Shown in pieces: positions 1-7,715 of a DNA stretch of 46,779 bases. The stretch is taken from the NCBI GenBank assembly GCA_017518415.1, contig JAFWVC010000021.1, forward strand, positions 1 to 46,779, in the 5' to 3' direction. The stretch's first letter is position 1, and the number at the start of each line of letters is the position of its first letter. A program made the translations under genes and the position numbers. The stretch is from Clostridia bacterium (GTDB lineage: Bacteria; Bacillota; Clostridia; Oscillospirales; Acutalibacteraceae). Below the pieces are notes generated by a model that was given only the letters and a program-made list of their open reading frames with translations, made no database searches and had not been told where the DNA came from.

Positions 1-467
1 CCCTGGGCGTCAAAGATCTCGCGGATCTCGGCCGCCAGATCCAGACCGTTTTCGCCGATGTCGTCCAGACGGCCGACGAACGGCGCCACGTAAGACGCGC
101 CGGCGTTGGCGGCGAGAATCGCCTGCGGGGCGGAGAAGATCACGGTCACGCAGACGGTAATGCCTTCACCGGCCAGCGTTTTGACCGCTTTGAGCCCTTC
201 CGGGATCATCGGGATCTTCACGACGATGTTTTTGCTCTTTTTAGCAAGGGCGCGGCCCTCTTTGATCATGCCTTCGGCGTCGAGCGAAAGCACCTCGGCA
301 AACACCGGCCCGTCGACCATGATCTTGGTCACGTCGGCCAGGATATCGTCGAACTTGCGGTTCTCGCGGGAGATGATCGACGGGTTGGTGGTCACGCCGC
401 TGATGGCGCCCATGTCGTACGCTTTTTTGATGTCTTCAATGTTAGCGCTGTCCAAAAAGATTTTCAT
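1..467 (-). CDS. Transaldolase / fructose-6-phosphate aldolase family protein (partial)
   Basis: Small-type transaldolase (TalC/MipB group), a cytosolic TIM-barrel Schiff-base enzyme that transfers dihydroxyacetone units or cleaves fructose 6-phosphate. The visible 155 residues start [16 protein letters not shown], carry the substrate-loop motif GVTTNPSII, and contain VVKIPM, whose lysine is the Schiff-base residue in this family. The frame is still open at base 1, so the C-terminal part (about 60 residues by family length) lies outside the window. The start is fixed by AGGAGGATGT (471-480) just upstream of ATG at 467, and a consensus promoter lies at 521-549. The family call is secure; transaldolase versus F6P aldolase activity cannot be settled from this fragment. 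Confidence 0.9.
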   Translation of the reverse strand, partial: MKIFLDSANIEDIKKAYDMGAISGVTTNPSIISRENRKFDDILADVTKIMVDGPVFAEVLSLDAEGMIKEGRALAKKSKNIVVKIPMIPEGLKAVKTLAGEGITVCVTVIFSAPQAILAANAGASYVAPFVGRLDDIGENGLDLAAEIREIFDAQ

Positions 468-520
468 GTTACATCCTCCTGTATTGTGTGCCGGCAGACC
501 CGGTTGTTAAACTATTGTAT

Positions 521-549
521 ATTATAGCAATATTCCGCCGCAAATGCAA
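521..549 (-). promoter_or_regulatory. SigA-type promoter of the transaldolase gene
   Basis: On the minus strand the -35 is TTGCAT (544-549) and the -10 is TATAAT (521-526), with a 17-base spacer. It points at the transaldolase start 54 bases away. Confidence 0.75.
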
Positions 550-705
550 GGGATATTGCGAAAAACTCTGTCACAAAAAAGTTCGCGGAAGAGCGGTGTT
601 TTTTGTAGCGGCAGCCAATGCGCGCGCCGGCCGGCGTATTTCCCGGGCAGCGGTTTATCCGGCTGCCCGGCGGCGTATACTTATGATATCCAAGGAGGGA
701 TCGTC

Positions 706-1140
706 TTGACTTTTTCCGGGAACCGAAACACGGAAAAACTGCTGCGGGCGTGGATCCTTTTGCTGACGCTGCCGCTGACGGGGCTGTTTGCCGCCGCCGC
801 GATCGGGATCCACCGCGCCTTCTGGCTGCCGGGCCTGCTGACGGCGGGAGGCGGCGGTTGGCTGACGGCACGGTATCCCCGCCGCTTTGCCGAAACGCTG
901 AAAGGCGCTTTTGACGGGCAGCTCCTGCAGGCGCACATGGGCGTATTCGTATCCCGCACGGTGTTTATCACCCGCCGCTCGCTGCGTAATTTCGAGTTGC
1001 TTGCGCCGCCGCTGCATCGCCGCTGCGGCTGCCGCACCCTGCTGCTGCGCTTTGCCGGCGGCACCGTGGTGCTGCCTTTTTTGCCGGCACAGCAGGCCGG
1101 AGAATTGTTCCGGGCTTTTCAAGCGGAGGAAAAAACATGA
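706..1140 (+). CDS. PH domain-containing membrane protein, YdbS-like
   Basis: A 144-residue protein with two hydrophobic segments near the N terminus (about residues 13-30 and 34-48), followed by a bacterial PH (bPH2) domain with the pattern VFVSRTVFITRRSLRNFELL. The start is taken as TTG at 706 because AAGGAGGGA (692-700) sits just before it; an upstream in-frame ATG at 544 has no ribosome site and would add non-hydrophobic sequence. The stop overlaps the next start as ATGA, so the two genes are translationally coupled. The size and order (short protein, then long multi-PH protein) match the B. subtilis ydbS-ydbT pair, which belongs to the SigW envelope-stress regulon. Its molecular role is unknown. 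An inverted repeat (643-653 / 659-670) lies in the leader, and no strong promoter was found. Confidence 0.7.
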   Translation: MTFSGNRNTEKLLRAWILLLTLPLTGLFAAAAIGIHRAFWLPGLLTAGGGGWLTARYPRRFAETLKGAFDGQLLQAHMGVFVSRTVFITRRSLRNFELLAPPLHRRCGCRTLLLRFAGGTVVLPFLPAQQAGELFRAFQAEEKT

Positions 1141-2498
1141 AGCAGACCCGTCCGCACGCCTCCTTTCTCCCGGCGGAAATGAGCCGACAATGGTACTTGT
1201 TTTTACTGCCGGTCGGCCGGCTGCTGCTGCACCGCGTCTGGTCGCAGATTCCGCCCGTATCCCCGGCGGACGTGCTGCCGGCCGCATGGATCGTTGCGCG
1301 CGCCATCCTGCGCTTCCGGCACTGCCGGTACCTTCTTTGTCCCCATGCGCTGACCGTCCGGCAGGGAATCCTGCTGCGGCGCACACTGTATCTTCCCCTG
1401 CGCGACGCCGCCACGGCCGCCTGCGAACAAACGCCTCTGTTACGGCTCTGCGGAGGCATGCGGCTGCGCATCGGCACCGCGGGCCTGCGGCGCAAAACAG
1501 ACGCCTCGCTGTACCTGTCCGCACGGCAGGCGCAGGCCCGGCTGCCGCTCCGGCGACGCGACGCATCACCTGCTTACCGGGCCAAAATATGGCCGGTGCT
1601 TTTACTGGCTTTTTCCGGCTCCAACGCTGCTGTCGGGCTGTTGGCCATCGCACCGGCGCTGCACCGCATCGGGTCTCTGCCGGGCCGGGCCGTCGAACCG
1701 GCGCTGACTGCGCTGCTGCAGGCGTCCGCCTGGCCGTTCCTGCTGCGCCAGAGCGGTCGGCTGCTGATGCTGGGCTGGCTGTATTCCTTTTGCCGCAGCA
1801 TCTGCCGCACAGCCAACCTGAAAGCCTGGCAGGAAGGAACGCATCTGCGGATTTCGGGTGGTCTGTTCACCCGGCGCACCATATGGATCAATGCGCACCG
1901 CATCACCGCCCTGGAAATACGGCAAACGCTGCTGATGCGGCTGTTCCGGCTGCAAACCGTCGTCATCACGGCGGCCGGATACGGCCGGGACGCCGGCACG
2001 CGGCCTGTCCTGATTCCCGCGGCCGGCAGACGGCAGACGGCTGCTGCGCTTGACCGGTTGTTGGGCAACTTTCCGGTATGCCGCAGCCTGCTGCGCCCCG
2101 TTTTGCGGGAATGCCCGCGGTATCTGGCCGCGCCGCTGTGCCTGCTGGCGGGCGGTGTACCGCTGACGCTCCGGTTGCCGGGACGGATCGGCACGACACT
2201 GTGCGCGCTGCTGTGCGTGTTTTGCCTTTGGTGGCTGGCGGTGCGTTTTTCCGGTTACCGCACCGCCGGGTTCGGGCTCAGCCGCCGGGCCGTTTCGGTG
2301 CGCTACTGCCGCGGTTTGGCCCTGTATGAGATCCATATTCCCCGGGAAGTGGCCGACGCCGTGATCATCACACGCACGCCCCGGCAGCGTCGGTTGGGGC
2401 TTTGCGGCGTCGAGGTGCGCAGTTTCGGCGAAAAACGGCGCCGCTACCGGGTTCCCTCTCTGCCGTATGACGCCGTGCGGCTGCTTCTTTCCAAATAA
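1137..2498 (+). CDS. Multi-PH-domain membrane protein, YdbT-like
   Basis: A 453-residue membrane protein with three bPH2 repeats. These lie at roughly residues 65-135 (around CPHALTVRQGILLRRTLYLP), 230-300 (HLRISGGLFTRRTIWI) and 375-445 (GLSRRAVSVRYCRGLALYEI), with pairs of hydrophobic helices between them. This is the architecture of YdbT-type proteins. It is coupled to the preceding short PH protein by an ATGA overlap and is followed at once by a strong terminator, so the pair forms a two-gene unit. By analogy with the SigW-controlled YdbST pair, a role in envelope defence is possible, but nothing in the sequence identifies a ligand. It is very rich in arginine, alanine and leucine, in line with the high local GC. 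Confidence 0.7.
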   Translation: MKQTRPHASFLPAEMSRQWYLFLLPVGRLLLHRVWSQIPPVSPADVLPAAWIVARAILRFRHCRYLLCPHALTVRQGILLRRTLYLPLRDAATAACEQTPLLRLCGGMRLRIGTAGLRRKTDASLYLSARQAQARLPLRRRDASPAYRAKIWPVLLLAFSGSNAAVGLLAIAPALHRIGSLPGRAVEPALTALLQASAWPFLLRQSGRLLMLGWLYSFCRSICRTANLKAWQEGTHLRISGGLFTRRTIWINAHRITALEIRQTLLMRLFRLQTVVITAAGYGRDAGTRPVLIPAAGRRQTAAALDRLLGNFPVCRSLLRPVLRECPRYLAAPLCLLAGGVPLTLRLPGRIGTTLCALLCVFCLWWLAVRFSGYRTAGFGLSRRAVSVRYCRGLALYEIHIPREVADAVIITRTPRQRRLGLCGVEVRSFGEKRRRYRVPSLPYDAVRLLLSK

Positions 2499-2542
2499 AA
2501 CAGCGGCACGGACGAATAAAGATCGTCCGTGCCGCTGTTTTT
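2497..2542. terminator. Bidirectional terminator between convergent genes
   Basis: An 18-base stem (arms about 2498-2515 and 2523-2540) with a 7-base loop, flanked by A-run and T-run. It overlaps the stop codon of the plus-strand PH gene and also faces the minus-strand amidohydrolase. Confidence 0.85.
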
Positions 2543-2563
2543 CCCGGGAAACGGTCCCGTCGG

Positions 2564-3388
2564 TCATACTTCAACCGGCAGGCCGTACAAGCGCGCGGCG
2601 TTATCCCACAAAATCAAACGCTTTTCGGCATCGGTCAGATCCAGCTGCAAAAAGCGCGCCAGTTCCCTGTGCGGAGACCACATCGGGTAATCCGAACCAA
2701 ACAGCACGCGATCCGCCCCATAGCGGCGGATCAAATCCACTGCCTTTTGCGGCGTAAGGAACGGCAAGCTTGACGAGCAGTCCACCCACAGGTTCGGAAA
2801 GCCGGCCAACTGTTCGGCTGCCTGCTCCCAGATCGAATAACCGCCGAAGTGTGCCCCGATCACCTTCAGGTCCGGAAAAGCTTTCAGCACCGGGATCAGC
2901 CGGTCCGGGTTGGACAGGTCATACCGGGCGTCCCCCGTATGCAGCAGCACCGGCAGCCCTTCGCGGGCGCACAGCCGATAGATCGGCAGGCAGCGCGGGT
3001 CATCAATGGCGGTCTGCTGGATATCCGGATGCATTTTAAGCCCGTGCAGGCCGAGGGCGTGAAACCGCCCGATCTCCGCCTCCGGCTCCGGAAAATCCGC
3101 ATGCATCGTCCCCAGCCCGAGCAGCCGGCCGGGATAAGCGGCCGCCTGTGCGGCAATAAAGGCATTGATAGCGGAGACCTGCTCCGGCTTGGTGGCGACG
3201 GAATGGACGACCAACCGGTCGATCCCGGCGGCTTCGCTTTCCGCAAGCAGCTGCGCGACGGTACCGCTGCAGGCGGGCTGTCCCTCCATCCCGTAGAAGC
3301 GATTGGTGGCTGCCGCCGCCTTTTCGGCTATTTTATCCGGAAAAATATGACAATGCGCATCCATCACGCGAAAACGGCCGCAGACCAT
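2564..3388 (-). CDS. Amidohydrolase family protein (Amidohydro_2 TIM barrel)
   Basis: A 274-residue metal-dependent hydrolase or decarboxylase-like TIM barrel. Seen in order: the HxH metal motif near the N terminus (MDAHCHIFP, H12 and H14), GLKMHPDIQ, the histidine of LPVLLHTGD, the histidine of VIGAHFGG, and the aspartate of LFGSDYPM. These are the expected metal ligands of the COG2159 group. The start at 3388 is preferred because GGAGG lies 8 bases upstream; an in-frame TTG at 3403 overlaps that Shine-Dalgarno site. It has no signal peptide, so it is cytosolic. The gene stands alone, facing a terminator at its 3' end and a tRNA terminator at its 5' side. Substrate unknown: the family includes decarboxylases of aromatic acids and lactone or amide hydrolases. 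Confidence 0.8.
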   Translation of the reverse strand: MVCGRFRVMDAHCHIFPDKIAEKAAAATNRFYGMEGQPACSGTVAQLLAESEAAGIDRLVVHSVATKPEQVSAINAFIAAQAAAYPGRLLGLGTMHADFPEPEAEIGRFHALGLHGLKMHPDIQQTAIDDPRCLPIYRLCAREGLPVLLHTGDARYDLSNPDRLIPVLKAFPDLKVIGAHFGGYSIWEQAAEQLAGFPNLWVDCSSSLPFLTPQKAVDLIRRYGADRVLFGSDYPMWSPHRELARFLQLDLTDAEKRLILWDNAARLYGLPVEV

Positions 3389-3420
3389 ACCGCATTCCTC
3401 CAATCGGGACGTATGTATTG

Positions 3421-3458
3421 TAAAAAGATAATCCCCCGCCGCCTGCCGGCAGCGGGGG
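3421..3458 (-). terminator. Terminator of the tRNA-Asp/tRNA-Thr unit
   Basis: On the minus strand a GC stem (arms 3452-3458 and 3433-3439, with further pairing inside) is followed by ATCTTTTTA. It lies right after the CCA end of tRNA-Thr. Confidence 0.7.
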
Positions 3459-3534
<76 letters not shown>

Positions 3535-3537
3535 AAA

Positions 3538-3614
3538 TGGCGACCCGGAACGGGCTCGAACCGTCGACCTCTAGCGTGACAGGCTAGCGTTCTAACCAGC
3601 TGAACTACCGGGCC
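3538..3614 (-). tRNA. tRNA-Asp (GTC anticodon)
   Basis: A complete cloverleaf on the minus strand: acceptor GGCCCGG/CCGGGTC, anticodon arm CTAGC-CTGTCAC-GCTAG giving anticodon GTC, T-arm ending in GTTCGAGCC, and an encoded CCA end. It is first in the transcript and directly follows a perfect consensus promoter. Confidence 0.95.
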
Positions 3615-3626
3615 ATAACGTAAGAT

Positions 3627-3655
3627 ATTATACTTGCAAAGTATCTTTTTGTCAA
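3627..3655 (-). promoter_or_regulatory. Perfect consensus promoter of the tRNA pair
   Basis: On the minus strand the -35 is TTGACA (3650-3655) and the -10 is TATAAT (3627-3632), with a 17-base spacer. Both hexamers are exact SigA consensus, as expected for stable RNA genes. The -10 lies 12 bases from the tRNA-Asp 5' end. Confidence 0.9.
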
Positions 3656-3775
3656 CTGCTTTTTTTGCTTTTTGATAAAAATTGTTCGTTTTGGCTCCGG
3701 GAGCGGCGTACCGCTGCCGGCAAGGTCTTCCCCTTGTCATCCGGAAAGACGGACCGGCCTCCCCGCAAAGCCGGG

Positions 3776-3820
3776 AAAAAGGGCCGCGGACGGCATTTTC
3801 ATGCAGTCCGCGGCCTTTTT
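3776..3820 (-). terminator. Terminator of the dehydrogenase-complex operon
   Basis: A perfect 10-base GC stem (3782-3791 / 3806-3815) with A-run on one side and T-run on the other, so it could act both ways. It follows the stop codon of the fused E1 gene on the minus strand by 11 bases. Confidence 0.85.
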
Positions 3821-3831
3821 GGGTACTGGGA

Positions 3832-6300
3832 TTACACGCCTTTCTTGGCCTTTCTCATCAGCTCAACGCTGGAGAAGTTGGTCGTGGGCACATAGCCCTT
3901 GAGCGGCATGATCTTTTCGTGGATGGCATCCAGGATCCATTCGGGCTGCGGGAAGAACTCCTTGTCATACTCGAAGGCCGGAGTGATCCAGTTCTTGGCG
4001 CCGACGACCACGGGCGGCGCATCGAGGTAATCGAAGGCCAGCTGGGTGATGTTCTGCGCCATATCGTTCAGGACGTTGCCGCGGGTGCACGCGTCGGAAG
4101 CCAGGACGATGCGGCCGGTCTTCTTGACGGACTCAATGACCTTCTCGTAATTGAACGGTACCACGCTGCGCGCGTCGATGACTTCGGCGCTCACGCCGTA
4201 CTGTTCTTCGAGGATCTTGGCCGCATCCAGCGCACGGTACAGCGTCGCGCCGATGGTCAGGATGGTGATGTCCTTGCCTTCCTTGCGGATGGCCGGCTCG
4301 CCGAACGGAACCTCATAGGAACCGGTCGGCACGCCTTCCTTCACAAAACGCTCGCCCATATCATAGATGCGCTGGCTCTCGAAGAAGACGACCGGGTCGG
4401 TGCCGTTGAGGGCGGCTGCCATCAGGCCCTTGGCGTCGTACGGGGTGACCGGGAAGACGACTTTCAGGCCCGGGATATGCGCGCACAGCGCGGTCCAGTC
4501 CTGAGAGTGCTGCGCGCCGTACTTGGAACCGACGGACACGCGCAGGACGACCGGCATCTTCAGGCCGCCGGCGCTCATGGACTGCCATTTGGCCATCTGG
4601 TTGAAGATTTCGTCACCGGCGCAGCCGATGAAGTCGCAATACATCAATTCCACGATGACACGGCCGCCCGCCATACCGTAACCGGTAGCGGTGCCGCAGA
4701 TGGCGGATTCGGCGATCGGCGCGTTGAACAGGCGGTGATAAGGCAGCGCCTCGGTCAGGCCGCGGTACACACCGAAGGCGCCGTTCCAGTCACGCACGTC
4801 TTCACCGTAGGTGATCAGCGTCGGATCGACGTAGAACTTATCCAGGATCGCCTCAAAGATAGCGTCGCGGATGTTGTAGACCTTCATCTTGGAGATCGGC
4901 TTGCCGGCCGCGTCAAACGCGTAACGGGCCTGGCCCGCGATCTTCTTGACGCGCTCGTTCTCTTCCTTCGTGATGCGGACTTCCGGCTCGCGGTCGTCCA
5001 TCTTCTCCACCTTTTTGTTGGAGAACATCATGTCTTCCAGGAAGTAGGGGTTCTTCTGATAATCGGTGTACGGAGCCACCTGCAGATCGGAAGCAAGCAT
5101 GAACATACGATGGTTGCGGTCAATCACGGCATCGCGCACAGCGTCGATCTCTTTCTGGGTGGCCACACCGGCGTCGACGATCTGCTTCGGGAACACCGTC
5201 AGCGGATCGAGCTTTCTCCACTCTTCCACTTCTTCTTCGGTACGGTAGGTCATCACGTCGGAAGTGGAGTGACCGCTCAGACGATAGGTCACAACGTCCA
5301 GCAGCACCGGGCCCTTGCCCTCTTTGATCAGTTTCATCTTGCGCTTGTAGGCGTCGATGACAGCCAGCGGGTTCCAGCCGTTGATGCGCTCGGCGTGCAT
5401 CTCGTCGGGCGTCATGGCCGCCAGGCGGACCAGGTCGCCGTACGCCATGGTCTCGCCCTTGGTCTGGCCGCCCATGCCGTAGTGGTTGTTGTTGAAGTTG
5501 TAGATGATCGGCAGACCGCCCTTATAGCCGTCCTCCCACAGTTCGCGGAACTGATCCATGTTCGCGAAGTTCATCGACTCGTACACGGGGCCGCGGGCCG
5601 CCGCGCCGTCACCGGCATTGGCCACGACGACGCCCGGCTTTTTGTTGCACTTTTTGTACAGTGCGACACCGGTGGCTACCGGGCCGGCGCCGCCGACGAT
5701 GGCGTTGTTCGGGAAGATACCGAACGGCAGGAAGAACGCGTGCATCGAGCCGCCCAGGCCGCGGGAGAAGCCGCAGTCCTTCGCAAACAGCTCGGCCATC
5801 AGGCCAAACATGAAGAAGTCGCGGGCCAGATCCTTGGTGTTCTTGGCGGTGGAGTTCTTCTTGACGATCTCGTAATCCACGCCGTTGTTGTAGCTTTCCA
5901 TGATCTTCTGCAGCTCTTTGTCGGAAAGCTTTTTGATGGCGGACATCGCCTTGGCGATGACTTCATGGTGAGAGCGGTGGGTACCGAAGATAAAGTCATC
6001 CACGCCCAGGTTGTAGGCCTGACCGACAGCGGTGGCTTCCTCGCCGATCGCCAGGTGGGACGGGCCGGGATAGGTAAACTCTTTGTCATTGTACTTGCCG
6101 AGTTTTTTCAGGCACTGCAGCATGGTCTCGAATTCGCGGATGGCGACCATGTCGGCATACATGCCGAGGAAATCCGCTTTAGAGAAATTGTCTTTCTCTT
6201 CGGCAACGGTCTTGTTGTATTCGCAGACGGGGATGTCTTTGAACTTGACCGTTCTCTTTTTGAAACTTTCCTTGGGGCTGACGTATTGGGACTTTGGCAT
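3832..6300 (-). CDS. 2-oxoacid dehydrogenase E1, alpha and beta subunits fused
   Basis: Thiamine-diphosphate E1 component (822 residues) of a pyruvate, acetoin or branched-chain 2-oxoacid dehydrogenase complex; it decarboxylates the substrate and passes the acyl group to lipoyl-E2. The alpha half (about 45-405) holds THRSHH, the TPP/Mg motif GDG (230-232) with NNN near 270, and YRLSGHSTSD near 340. A charged linker (about 425-470) leads to the beta half (about 472-822), with TYGEDV and the catalytic-site glutamate of APIAESAICG near 529. In most bacteria these halves are separate genes of about 330-370 codons. It is last in the operon after DeoR, E2 and E3, with AAGGAGAG before the ATG. There is one open frame with no sign of a sequencing fusion. 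The substrate is not assigned: the HSTSD loop resembles branched-chain E1 alpha, but that alone is weak evidence. Confidence 0.9.
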   Translation of the reverse strand: MPKSQYVSPKESFKKRTVKFKDIPVCEYNKTVAEEKDNFSKADFLGMYADMVAIREFETMLQCLKKLGKYNDKEFTYPGPSHLAIGEEATAVGQAYNLGVDDFIFGTHRSHHEVIAKAMSAIKKLSDKELQKIMESYNNGVDYEIVKKNSTAKNTKDLARDFFMFGLMAELFAKDCGFSRGLGGSMHAFFLPFGIFPNNAIVGGAGPVATGVALYKKCNKKPGVVVANAGDGAAARGPVYESMNFANMDQFRELWEDGYKGGLPIIYNFNNNHYGMGGQTKGETMAYGDLVRLAAMTPDEMHAERINGWNPLAVIDAYKRKMKLIKEGKGPVLLDVVTYRLSGHSTSDVMTYRTEEEVEEWRKLDPLTVFPKQIVDAGVATQKEIDAVRDAVIDRNHRMFMLASDLQVAPYTDYQKNPYFLEDMMFSNKKVEKMDDREPEVRITKEENERVKKIAGQARYAFDAAGKPISKMKVYNIRDAIFEAILDKFYVDPTLITYGEDVRDWNGAFGVYRGLTEALPYHRLFNAPIAESAICGTATGYGMAGGRVIVELMYCDFIGCAGDEIFNQMAKWQSMSAGGLKMPVVLRVSVGSKYGAQHSQDWTALCAHIPGLKVVFPVTPYDAKGLMAAALNGTDPVVFFESQRIYDMGERFVKEGVPTGSYEVPFGEPAIRKEGKDITILTIGATLYRALDAAKILEEQYGVSAEVIDARSVVPFNYEKVIESVKKTGRIVLASDACTRGNVLNDMAQNITQLAFDYLDAPPVVVGAKNWITPAFEYDKEFFPQPEWILDAIHEKIMPLKGYVPTTNFSSVELMRKAKKGV

Positions 6301-6333
6301 AATGATTCTCTCCTTATATAGATTTGGTAGAAC

Positions 6334-7701
6334 TTACTTTACGTCAAACAGGGCTTCGCGGATCACTTCGCACACCGTCGGGTGCGGGAAGACGATCTCT
6401 TTCAGGTTGTCGATGCACATTTCGGTCTCAATCATCAGGGCGGCGCCATAGATGATCTCCGCCGCGTAGTTGGCGATCATGTGAACGCCCAGCACGCGGT
6501 GATATTTCTTGTCCACAACGACCTTGACGATGCCGTTGCCGCCTTCGTTTTCCGCCAGATAGCGGCCGGAATACGCCATCGGCAGCTTGACGACCTCGAC
6601 GTCGAGGCCCTTGGCTTTGGCGGACGCTTCCGTCTCACCGACGGCGCCCACTTCCGGATTGGTGTAGATGACGCTGGGGATGGCGTTGTAACGCATCCGG
6701 TCTTTTTTGCCGAGAATGGTGTTGACCGCCACCTCGCCTTCGCGGTATGCGGTGTGGGCCAGCATCGACACGCCGTTGACGTCGCCGGCCGCATACACGC
6801 CGGCCACGTTGGTGCGCATCTGTTCGTCCGTCTTGATGCCGCGCTCGACGTACACGCCGAGTTTTTCCAGGCCGAAGCCTTCCGTCACGGCGCGGCGGCC
6901 GATGGAGCACAGGACCTTGTCGGCCGGGGCTTCCATCTCTTTGCCGTTTTCTTCGTAGCAGACCTTGCCGTCCTTGACGGCGGTCACCTTGCAGCCGAGT
7001 TTGAAGTCGATGCCGAGCTTCTGATAGTTTTTCATCAGGATGCCGGAGATCTCGGTATCCGTCGGGCCGGCGATGTGGTCGAGCATCTCGATCACCGTCA
7101 CGTGGCTGCCGACGGTACTGTAGTAGCAGGCCATTTCCAGCCCGATGACGCCGCCGCCGATGACGACCAGCTTCTCGGGGATCTTTTCCAGATCCAGCAC
7201 TTCGCGGTTGGTCATCACAAAGCCGTCCTTCAACCCTTCGCGCAGGCCGGGAATGGGCGGAACGACCGGCGCCGAGCCGGTGCAGATCAGCAGGTTGCGG
7301 CCGGTGTACACCGTGCCGTTGACTTCCACCTGGAAGCCTTCGGCGGTGCGGCCGAGGATCATGCCCTCGCCCTCCGCCACGGTGACGCCATATTTTTTCA
7401 TCGACATGCCGATGCCGGACACCAGCGTTTTGACCACCTTGTTCTTGCGCGCCACGACCGCCTGCTGGTCGATAGAGGAGCCCGTAACGTGCACGCCGTA
7501 ATGGTCGCAGGTTTTTGTGTAGTTATACACCTTGCCCGAATACAGCAGCGCTTTGGAGGGGATGCAGCCTTCATTCAGGCACACACCGCCGAGCGCGCGC
7601 TTTTCGATAACGACCGTTTTCAGCCCGGCCGCACCGGCCCGTTCCGCGGCGTTGTAGCCGGCAGGGCCGCCGCCGAGGACGATCAGATCAAATGTATCCA
7701 T
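6334..7701 (-). CDS. lpdA: Dihydrolipoamide dehydrogenase (E3)
   Basis: FAD enzyme (455 residues) that re-oxidises the lipoyl group of E2 and makes NADH. Visible features: the N-terminal FAD motif GGGPAGYNAA, the redox disulfide GGVCLNEGCIPSK (C41 and C46), the NAD-binding glycine motif VIGGGVIGLE near 180, the second FAD motif YAAGDVNG, and the C-terminal active-site pair in FPHPTVCE (histidine and glutamate). It has no N-terminal lipoyl domain, unlike some clostridial E3 proteins. It lies between E2 (14-base gap) and E1 (33-base gap) in the same operon, so it most likely serves this complex. AAAAGGAG precedes the ATG. Confidence 0.95.
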   Translation of the reverse strand: MDTFDLIVLGGGPAGYNAAERAGAAGLKTVVIEKRALGGVCLNEGCIPSKALLYSGKVYNYTKTCDHYGVHVTGSSIDQQAVVARKNKVVKTLVSGIGMSMKKYGVTVAEGEGMILGRTAEGFQVEVNGTVYTGRNLLICTGSAPVVPPIPGLREGLKDGFVMTNREVLDLEKIPEKLVVIGGGVIGLEMACYYSTVGSHVTVIEMLDHIAGPTDTEISGILMKNYQKLGIDFKLGCKVTAVKDGKVCYEENGKEMEAPADKVLCSIGRRAVTEGFGLEKLGVYVERGIKTDEQMRTNVAGVYAAGDVNGVSMLAHTAYREGEVAVNTILGKKDRMRYNAIPSVIYTNPEVGAVGETEASAKAKGLDVEVVKLPMAYSGRYLAENEGGNGIVKVVVDKKYHRVLGVHMIANYAAEIIYGAALMIETEMCIDNLKEIVFPHPTVCEVIREALFDVK

Positions 7702-7715
7702 GGTTTACACTCCTT

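Noticed and set aside
643..670. Inverted repeat before the PH genes as a terminator
   Set aside because: No T tract, and it lies upstream of a gene start; it was kept only as a note on the leader.
3682..6321. An 879-codon open frame on the plus strand opposite the fused E1
   Set aside because: Same effect: its composition (His, Gly, Asp, Val and Arg rich) is that of a reversed gene, and it matches no family.
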